NCBI GenBank assembly: GCA_009760885.1
Contig: CM019692.1
Span: 52,388,355 to 52,452,354 of the forward strand
Origin: Achatina immaculata
Lineage: Eukaryota; Mollusca; Gastropoda; Stylommatophora; Achatinidae
Length of the DNA: 64,000 nucleotides
Direction of reading: 5' to 3'
Every line of letters starts with the position of its first letter. Position 1 is the stretch's first letter. A program made the position numbers and the translations under genes. Of this stretch, positions 55,818 through 64,000 are shown piece by piece. The notes under the pieces are model-generated. The model made no database searches. It saw nothing but the letters and a program-made list of their open reading frames with translations, and had not been told where the DNA came from.

Positions 55818-56570
55818 TCATTTCTCCGATCCAGCAGCCATGTAAGCTTGTGCTCTTCGGCTCAAAGCGACGGTAAAGTCTCTGCAGATCTTCTTTAATT
55901 TTACAGAGTTTGAATATAATGTATTTTCAATGTTTGGATGTTCAGGCGAGTTCTCCAAATATCGCGGACACAAAAAAGAACAAATATATCCATACTACAA
56001 GAGCTTAATATTGAAGAGAGAAAACTTAAATATTTTGGACACATTAAACATCATGATAATTTAGAGAAGACCGTATTGGAAGGATACATAATAGGAAAAA
56101 GAAAAAGAGGAAGACCAAAACGAAGATGGCTGCAAGACATCGTTGACTATCTGCAAATGGATGTATCAGCAGCAGGCCATCTTGCTCACAACCGAGAGGC
56201 CTACAGGAGTGCTGTTTGGGAGGCAAAGTTCCGCAAGGGACATGCAAATGAATGAATGAATGGATATTCAGGCAGGTATTCCTGTCTTACGTCTATGAGT
56301 GCTGGACTTTCTAGTAGGTGGTGTCTGATTGTTTCTTTGTTATTATCAGACAATAAGCATTTGGCCATTTCATCGGTCTTTATCTGTTGTATGTGTGTGT
56401 TCAGGGGATATGCCTTGTTCTTAATTGAAAAATGATGGTCTGACCTCATCTATTTAGTATGTTTACAGCATCTGTCACACTCGGGGTGATCATGTGTTGT
56501 ACAACTGCTCTACCCCAATGCCCAGTCATTCAACCATTCCTCCTTTTTTGTTATATCTTTTTATTTGTTT
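55818..56570 (-). mobile_element. Jockey-like LINE C-terminal region, split by LINE-B
   Basis: The minus strand from about 56,450 reads KTDEMAKCLLSDNNKETIRH, LLESPALIDVRQEYLPEYP. It resumes after the inserted LINE-B at 55,947 with NIENTLYSNSVKLKKICRDF, TVALSRRAQAYMAAGSEK and a stop at about 55,818. A Cys/His-type C-terminus after an RNase-H-like region is common in jockey-type LINEs; the family call is tentative. The two parts join smoothly once the insert is removed. Confidence 0.6.
55948..56261 (+). mobile_element. LINE-B 3' fragment nested in another LINE
   Basis: RRVLQISRTQKRTNISILQE, LKYFGHIKHHDNLEKTVLEG, IGKRKRGRPKRRWLQDIVDY, NREAYRSAVWEAKFRKGHAN and an aatgaatgaatgaa tail. The flanks are ggatgttcaggc (55,936-55,947) and ggatattcaggc (56,262-56,273), a 12-bp duplication with one mismatch. 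One uninterrupted frame, so fairly young. Confidence 0.88.
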
Positions 56571-56595
56571 TACTGTTTGTAAAGAGAATAAATTA

Positions 56596-56945
56596 TTGAG
56601 CTGGTTCCCTCTCTTTCTCTCTCTCTGAGTCTTAAGTTCCCAGGGGACATGGGGTTTCCGCAAGGGTTTTCCACAAATGCCTGTCCTTCGCATTTTTTTC
56701 CTGCTGTTGCCCAGGTGAGCACTCTATTGCTCAACATCCTTTCTGTTGTTCTTCTCCATGTCTCTTTTGGTCTACCCTTACTTCTGTTCCCCTGTGGTGT
56801 CCATCTTAGTGCTATTTTTGGTAGTGACTTGTCAGTCATTCGGAGCACATGTCCCAACCATCGCCCTGAACCAGCTAGTTCCCTGTTGCTCCTTTTTTTT
56901 TGCCAGTCTATCTGCTCTCTCATCTCCTCAAATACTAGTATGTCC
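56596..56945 (-). mobile_element. LINE-C 3' end with (AG)n tail
   Basis: Minus strand: REQIDWQKKRSNRELAGSGR, WLGHVLRMTDKSLPKIALRW, GRPKETWRRTTERMLSNRV, then an AG-rich tail at 56,608-56,628. Same family as 30.28-30.57 kb. Confidence 0.8.
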
Positions 56946-56959
56946 TAGTATTCACACTG

Positions 56960-57742
56960 TCACAGTTAACATGCCACCATCACTCACAGTTAACATGTTA
57001 CCACTACTTAATGTCACAATTAACATGTCATCATTACTCAATGTCAGTTAACATGTCATCACTACTCAATGTCAGTTAACATGTCACCACTACTCAATGT
57101 CACAGTTAACACATCACCACCACTCAATGACACAATTAACACATCACCACCACTCACTGACACAGTTATCACATCACCACCACTCACTGACGCAGTTAAC
57201 ACATCACCACCACTCAATGACACAATTAACACATCACCACCACTCACTGACACAGTTATCACATCACCACCACTCACTGACGCAGTTAACACATCACCAC
57301 CACTCACTGACGCAGTTATCACATCACCACCACTCACTGATGCAGTTATCACATCACCACCACTCACTGACGCAGTTAACACATCACCACCACTCACTGA
57401 CGCAGTTATCACATCACCACCACTCACTGATGCAGTTATCATATCACCACCACTCACTGATGCAGTTATCACATCACCACCACTCACTGATGCAGTTATC
57501 ACATCACCACCACTCACTGACGCAGTTAACACAGCACCACCACTCGCTGACGCAGTTAACACAGCACCACCACTCACTGATGCAGTTATCACATCACCAC
57601 CACTCACCAACACAGTTAACATATCACCACCACTCACCAACAGTTATCACATCACCACCACTCACTGACATAGTTATCTCATCACCACTACTCACCGACA
57701 CAGTTAACATATCACCACCACTGAGTTATCACATCACCACTA
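56960..57742. repeat. Minisatellite, 30-bp unit, ~25 copies
   Basis: Unit catcaccaccactcactgac plus gcagttatca. The 30-bp period leaves frames open on both strands (HHHHSLTQLS, TDAVITSPPL, GGDVITASVS repeats); none has gene support. Confidence 0.96.
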
Positions 57743-57744
57743 AA

Positions 57745-58160
57745 TTCGTTTAATGTAACAACTACTGTCTCTGATGCTAGAACTCCATGGTAATGACACA
57801 CATGCACTTCTTACTCTCACTGACATCTCATGAATAGTAAAACAAATTATTCTTAAGATTATTTTGGCTTCCTCCAAATGAAGGACAAAAGAAAGGATGC
57901 AGATTCAATAATTTTATCACCCTTTCTTGTATTGTTTGGAAGGATGATTGATGAGCTTAATGTCCGTGGAGTAAGGTTAACAGCCAAAATATGACAGTGA
58001 TTGGTAAAAAATGTAAAATCATCACTTCTAGTACAACAAACAAAATGTGCCACTTAGATGGCTTTATTTATACCAACCTATTCTTATATAACCAACATTC
58101 AGATAGATAAATTATAAATATCTATTGCTCCAGTGTCATTTATGTACTGGGCAACAGAAG
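57745..58160. other. Unassigned sequence
   Basis: AT-rich, no element recognised. Confidence 0.35.
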
Positions 58161-58164
58161 ATCA

Positions 58165-58505
58165 TTCATTAAAATGAAATGTAACCATGTCATTATTTTA
58201 TTATCTGTTTGTGAGTGTACCATTATTTTTTTTACCTTTCTGTGAATGCACCATTATTTTATTACTTGTTTGAGAATTTACCATTACTTTATTACCTGTT
58301 TGCAGCTGTGCCATTGTTTTTATTATCTGTGGCTATGCCACTATTTTATTATTTGTATGTGAATGTGCTATTATTTCGTTACCTGTTTGTGAAAGTAACA
58401 TGATTTTATTAATTCTTTGTGAATGTAACATTATTTTATTATCTGTTTGTGGCTATGCCATTATTGTAATATCTGGATGTGAATGCACCATTACTCTGTT
58501 ATCAC
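58165..58505. repeat. Diverged tandem, ~33-bp unit, ~10 copies
   Basis: Units of attattttattatctgttt plus gtgaatgtacc type. Confidence 0.85.
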
Positions 58506-58509
58506 TGTG

Positions 58510-60485
58510 AATGATTCACAAGTTTATTATGCATGAGCATTAATGCAGCACTAGTTTAAAAACACTCACTCCCACAGCAAGCACCGGCTCTCCTGTTGTT
58601 CATTTAACACAATCAATGACTTAATTTGTAACATCAGAAGTGCAACAAACATGTTTGTTGAATACTGGCCCTAAAGGGAGAAAACAATGAAAAATGCTCT
58701 CCTTTTCCTGCAACTCACCAACAAGTTGTGTTCCTTTACCATACTTGAACTTTCTCTAGAAGAGAAAGTTTCACAAAACAAACAAGAACTTCTAGATACT
58801 GTACAAGATAAGTGATCTACTAAAACATATGCATATGTTGTGGGTTCTTTCTCCGTCAGATCTGTCTGGGTTAATAAGAAGTCGAAAAGGTAGTGTATTT
58901 TGCAAATTTTTTTTTTAATCTAAAGCACCCGGATCAAGTGTTTTACAAGCACTTTAAACAGCAATGCAAATTATGGCACCCAAGGGTTTATGCACAGAGA
59001 TTAAAGTAAGGAAAAATTAATAAGCAACAAATGAAAAGCCAATTAAGGAAATGGCTGTTAGTGGATATATTTTTGTTGTGATATTAAAACTGGTGGGGCA
59101 AAAGCTTGTATACTGGAAGATAAAGATGGGGAAACAACTTGAAAATAGTAATGAAAGGCAATGGTACTTCTCTCCCTTCCCTTCAAATTCCTCCAAATCT
59201 GGTTGTTGTTGTTGTTACTGTGGTACATAAGTCATGGCCTTGGATTATTTATCAGATGAAAGACTTATGCATCCTTATAGATGAAACAGCACTGGCTCTA
59301 ACAGCCACAAGCTGAAGTCTGACTAGAAAGTTACTTTATAAAAGTAATCAGCCTAACCTAGGTGTCTGCCAGCCAAACTACATGAGTGAAGTAGGGACCA
59401 ATCTTATTATGAGAATGTCCACCCCTAGTACACTGTCTGGGACAGTGAGTGGCAAGGAATAATCACACTGATCAATGGCTCATAAGGCGAAACAGCAAAG
59501 TGTGTGACACACAGGAGGCGTATCAAAAAGGTAATGAAAGATTTGGCTGACCAACAAAGAAAAGACGGAAACTTTACCATGTACTACCTAAAAAAGCAGC
59601 GGACTTCACATAAAGTTACGCCACGGCAAGTTGAGGATCACTGCAGTTAACCTTCCATAGGGAGAGAGCATATGATGATAATGATGCCTGTTCTTCTGTG
59701 TTCTCCAGAGTGCAAGCAAGAAATATGAGATAAACTTCTACATAAACTGAACTTTAAACTGATACAACACTTCTGTGTCATGCCTAAATAATAAACTAAG
59801 CCAGACATTAACTATCACATTCTTCAAGTAATGGCAGTACTTGTAAAATCCACTGGCTTGGGTGTAATAAAATAGGTTACATTTTTCACTACTTTCTTAA
59901 AAACTTGCCTCTGAATGGATTACTGGTGTCGAAGTTGATGGTGCTGAGTTTTAAAAGCAGTGTTTAATTCTTTAACACTATATCAATTTCAAAATAAACA
60001 AAGCACACAATGTGGTGAAGATTTCAGTTCAAAGGATTTGAAATCAAGTTAACAAAACTTCCAACTCAATTTTTTTCATGACTACATTTCAGACACACTT
60101 GTACCTGATTCTTATAAATATCCATTAGATTTGTCACAGTGGAGAAAAAAACATGTCTTAGAATGCTAATACAAATCTCACTTTGCAACAAATCATCACA
60201 AGTTCACAATAGGATTTAACATCATCAGTCACATTATGAACGTTATATAAGACAGACAATGCAGAAGAGAAGAAAAAAATAAAAGAATTCAGATTTTTTT
60301 TTCAAAACTCATTGCAAATCAATTACTGTTATCCATAATGCTTAAACCTCATTTACAATTAAGGTTTTAAGAATAAGCAACTTCTCTGAGATTGTCATTT
60401 CTCTGATCATTCAGGGTCTATGCTGTATACATCTCTGTTACTTCCAATGTCTGTTTCATTTGTCTATTTATAGCTCAAGAGTCAC
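58510..60485. other. Unassigned AT-rich region
   Basis: No gene, minisatellite or clear element. Near 59,518 ggcgtatcaaaaaggtaatg looks like a mariner-type terminus, but no partner end was found. ttcacataaagttacgccac at about 59,606 recurs near 61,990. It could be a long 3' UTR or intron of a gene outside the window; not testable here. Confidence 0.35.
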
Positions 60486-60489
60486 AAGC

Positions 60490-60782
60490 ATAAAGGTAAA
60501 GGTAAATAATGTTGGGCCTATCATGCCAGAGAGGCACCTAGGAGATGTGTCAGTGCCAACATTCTCCTTGTCCGTGCCAGACCACCTTTCTTTCCCCAGT
60601 TTCTGATGCAGATAATTAAACACTTCTACTACCGGGTGAGTGGGACATCTCCGGTTGGATTTAACCCACCCACCTTCACTATGAGAATAATTGCAATATC
60701 CTTCTGACTCCTGACTTGCCCCCACCTCTATGTAACATCCAGCCTTCTTTATCTCATGATAATCACCTCTCAGTTTTACCAT
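60490..60782 (-). mobile_element. SINE-like copy
   Basis: The minus strand carries ggtgggttaaatccaaccgg, cgcccggtag-like head remnants, cactgacacatctcctaggt and gcctctctggcatgatagg, ending in acctttaccttta, matching the copies at 35.7 and 38.3 kb. Confidence 0.65.
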
Positions 60783-61230
60783 CCTGCTAAGATATATTTA
60801 ACCCCATGCCCATCAGTGCAAAAAAGACATACAAAAAAATCAAGCCAATTATGGCCTGTGTGCATGAGGAAATGATGGTACTTTCCTACTATGCTGTTCC
60901 AAATACAAAAGTGCTGGAAAACACAGAGAATGTGCATTATAATAGAACAAAATACAAACACGTGTTCAAAGATAAGGCAAGAGTTTGCTGCAGATTTTCT
61001 TAACACTAACTTGACAAACATATTGAATATATTAAATAGAAAACCCAGTCACACATCAACTTTACACAATATGAAGGTGGCATTATATGACATTTAACAT
61101 ACGCTCAGACTGACCGCAGACAGAAAAAAAAATTAACTGCGAAAAAAAAAAGAAGCAAAGAAAACATCTGTTAAGTTTTGACAAGTGAGATAGACTCAAA
61201 CTTATGGAAGACCACATACAACATATATTA

Positions 61231-61966
61231 CAAGGGAGGATAATGAAATAAATGCAATATGAAAATTACATGGTAACCACAACGGATAGAAGATGACACT
61301 AAACAACATCTCTGCAATGGCTGATGGGTAATTCCAACATGCATAGTGCAGCACTCTGCCTTCAGTCTAGTTGAAGCCATGGTCAGATAAACATGGAAGC
61401 TCCACTGCAGGATTGCATCTCTGTTGAACAACGTGCCCTAGTTTTGTTTTGGCAGATGGAGTGAAACCTGCTTAAATTCACTGTAGAATGTTGGCTCAGT
61501 ATGAAACTGAAAACATGAATCAACAAAAAGTTTATGAATGGGTACAAAGATTTAAAATGTGAAGAGCAACTGTAACATACAAAGCTGAATGTGGTGGTCC
61601 ATCAGCATCATGCACACAATCCCACATTGACCAGGTAAAAGTCTTGATCAGCAAAGACCAGTGTATTACACTGTCCACTGTTGTTACACATTTATACATC
61701 AGCTATGGATCTGCATATACCACGGTGGATGATGACTTTAGGAACTGTAAAGTTCACCTCTGGTGATGAGGTTATGGAAGTGGTGTTGATATGGACTTGG
61801 AAGTAGCTGAAAAGCTTCTCCCAAAGAACAAAGAAACTAGTGGAACGATACAGGAAATAAATCAACCTGCAAGGGGGTTATGCTGGGAAGTGAAATAACT
61901 GTTACACTCATTTGCTCAGTTACTGTATCAAAGAGTATTTTGCCTTTACCTTTTTACTCTCCCTTG
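61231..61966 (+). mobile_element. Mariner-type element, internally deleted (736 bp)
   Basis: TA at 61,229-61,230 and 61,967-61,968. The ends are inverted repeats: CAAGGGAGGATAATGAAATA against CAAGGGAGAGTAAAAAGGTA. From the ATG at 61,393: MEAPLQDCISVEQRALVLFW, a stop, then MLAQYETENMNQQKVYEWVQ, a stop, GGPSASCTQSHIDQVKVLIS, YISYGSAYTTVDDDF. It then jumps to a C-terminal KKLVERYRK and INLQGGYAGK. The catalytic core is missing, and the stops show old age. Confidence 0.8.
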
Positions 61967-61984
61967 TAGAAACTAAAAAGACCC

Positions 61985-62920
61985 ATTGGATTCACATAAA
62001 GTTACGCCACTCATAAACCTTGTATAGAAAATTCTTATGAACTACATATGATCAGAGTTATCTCAATCTGTTCTGATGAAGCTGGAAAGAATATAAAACT
62101 GTAGCATCGAATATTTATTATTTTGCCCATACACCTAATACTTCGTTCTGAATGCAGTTATGAATCCTATAACATGCTGAATTTGTGGTTATATGTAAAC
62201 ATATGCTTGCCTTTATAGAAATAATTCATTTAAAATATTTGAGAAACAACAATTTATTAGTTAAACTTATATCCTAAGAATGCTGTAGAGTATGGCACTA
62301 AAGTCAACAGATATGATTCTAGTATGTTTAGTGACATACCTGGTGAATGTCACAGATCAATCATACAAGAAAAATAACTGAAGGAACCAGATACTGGAAA
62401 TGTACTGCATTACAGTGCAGGCAACACCATGAATCTAGAAAAGGGTGCCCAATTAATTACAGAAATTAAGCTGTTTGGGGTACATGCTGCTATTAAACAA
62501 TTAAAATTACAGCAAGGTACAAATAATGAGCAATGTATGATAAATTAATCCGCTGACACAGATGAGGCAGATGTTCATCACAGGCATGGTGCATGGGCAT
62601 TCTCAGTGCACTCACACTGAAGAATTGCCGAAGAGAAAAAAAAAGGTTCTTATGCTTGCACTACAAGCTGCTTTACTAGGGAAATATGGTTGTTGCAGAG
62701 TCAGCTGATTAGTTGACCAACTTTACTATGGAGATGTGACTGTTGCAAAGACAGTGGATTAATAGGCCAGTTTCACTATGGAAATAAGGCTGCAAAAGCA
62801 ACACTGACAACATCAACATATGAGCTTACACTTGTACTTTTAGTGACTCTATGACTAAGCTCACAAAAACTCAAGCTGGGTCAGTATGGAGAAGATGTAT
62901 CGTGTCTTTATGGGATTCAT
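61985..62920. other. Unassigned sequence
   Basis: No gene recognised. A partial tandem (ggatta...tatggaaat(a/g)tg(a/g)ctgttgca) lies at 62,670-62,795. Confidence 0.35.
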
Positions 62921-62924
62921 TTTA

Positions 62925-63255
62925 TTATTATGTGCCATGTCGGATAGTGATGATGCCGCATCATCCTGGTGTTTCTGATTAATTCAAATGGTTTTCTTTC
63001 TCTATGCCACTTGGCCAGTCTAATGAGATATTTTTCTCTTGCCACATGGTCTTCCTCTCTTTCTTTTTTCCCTTGAATTTTCCAGTCATTACTAGGTTCT
63101 CCATCTTCTGCCTTTTCATGGTATATCTTGGACATACGGAATTCAACCATTTGTAAAATCACTGCAATCTTCGCTTCAGGACTTGCATCCATTTCTGAAA
63201 ATGAGAGAGCAGACCATTTGGCGCACCAGCCACATCTACAGTCCTTCAGTACTGA
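62925..63255 (-). mobile_element. Possible LINE 3' end
   Basis: The minus strand is open for about 110 codons (SEMDASPEAKIAVILQMVEF, EDGEPSNDWKIQGKKERE, DHVAREKYLIRLAKWHRERK, RNTRMMRHHHYP). It ends at a ccgacatggcacataataat terminus that resembles the LINE-A 3' end. Coding character is good but no domain is recognised. It could instead be a host exon. Confidence 0.35.
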
Positions 63256-63935
63256 ACCATACATCTCTATCTACCTTTATTACTATATTTTTGTAAAACT
63301 GAACCATATATCTATATCTACATTTATTATTACCTTTTTGTAAAACTGAACCATACATCTATATCTACCTTTATTAATCTTTTCGTAAAACTGAACAATA
63401 CATCTATATCTACCTTTATTAATCTTTTCGTAAAACTGAACCATACATCTATATCTACGTTTATTATCTTTTTGTAAAATTGAACCATACACCTCTATCT
63501 AACTTTATTACTATCTTTCTGTAAAACTGAACCATATATCTCTATCTACCTTTATTACTACCTTTTTGTAAAACTGAACCATACACCTCTATCTACCTTC
63601 ATTACTATCTTTTTGTAAAACTGAACCATACATCTATATCTAGCTTTATTACTATCTTTTTGTAAAACTGAGCCATACATCTCTATCTACCTTTATTACT
63701 ATCTTTTTGTAAAACTGAACCATACATCTATATCTACCTTTATTACTATCTTTTTGTAAAACTGAGCCATACATCTCTATCTACCTTTATTACTATCTTT
63801 TTGTAAAACTGAACCATACATCTCTATCTACCTTCATTACTATCATTTTGTAAAGCTGAACCATACATCTCTATCTACCTTTATTACTATCTTTTTGTAA
63901 AACTGTACCACACACCTCTATCTACCTTCATCTAC
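63255..63935. repeat. Minisatellite, ~47-bp unit, ~14 copies
   Basis: Unit ctgaaccatacatctctatc plus tacctttattactatctttt and tgtaaaa; ends near the right edge. Confidence 0.95.
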
Positions 63936-64000
63936 AGTCCCAACTGAACAGATACTGAACTGGGCGGACACTGGTAACATCCTCAAGGAAGTCTGAAGAA

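Noticed and set aside
57062..57753. His-rich and Thr/Pro-rich ORFs on both strands
   Set aside because: 30-bp minisatellite open in several frames at once; no coding bias.
59518..59660. Fourth mariner
   Set aside because: One terminus-like sequence only, no inverted partner and no transposase remnant.

Overview
This is nuclear DNA from an animal. It has GT-AG spliced exons that join in phase over about 19 kb, several families of RTE/jockey-type non-LTR retrotransposons, mariner-type DNA transposons, tRNA-derived SINE-like repeats, and a very high load of minisatellites (units of 14-47 bp). No bacterial, phage or organellar features were seen. The repeat style and the conserved gene suggest an invertebrate, possibly a mollusc or other lophotrochozoan. 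That placement is a guess.

Layout. 1-10,000: no recognised host gene; minisatellites, a LINE-A fragment (3.1-4.3 kb), a LINE-F copy whose own coding sequence has expanded into a 37-bp array (5.0-6.5 kb), and a candidate solo LTR splitting that LINE (6.6-8.4 kb). 10,490-30,070 (+): one spliced gene for a strictosidine-synthase-like/APMAP beta-propeller protein with a signal peptide and a Thr-rich mucin-like C-terminus, the architecture of arthropod hemomucin. I assembled ten exons whose phases all agree, giving 494 codons, plus one optional 33-codon cassette. Its introns hold minisatellites, a LINE with an internal inversion, a fold-back repeat, two internally deleted mariners (one nested in a LINE), SINE-like copies and LINE 3' ends. 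Two exons are followed directly by arrays that repeat a consensus-like 5' splice site many times.

30,000-35,700: LINE-B, -C and -E fragments, a dispersed repeat (called X here) and microsatellites. 36,000-37,450 (-): a 297-codon non-repetitive ORF and a separate 3'-exon-like ORF with a good acceptor, function unknown. 37,500-45,800: SINE copies, a 600-bp polypurine tract and long minisatellites including a 45-bp array of about 34 units. 46-47.6 kb: two LINE 3' ends, one with a clean 13-bp target-site duplication. 52-57.7 kb: a 28-bp minisatellite split by the longest LINE-A copy (about 2.2 kb), then a nested LINE-in-LINE and a 30-bp array. 57.8-63 kb: quieter AT-rich sequence with a third internally deleted mariner and a SINE-like copy; 63.2-63.9 kb: a 47-bp array.

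The strongest biology is the mucin-like propeller gene with arrays of decoy donor sites, and the record of nested insertions and minisatellites formed from transposon or exon-boundary sequence. All annotation is by eye; family names for repeats (LINE-A to -F, X, Y) are local labels.
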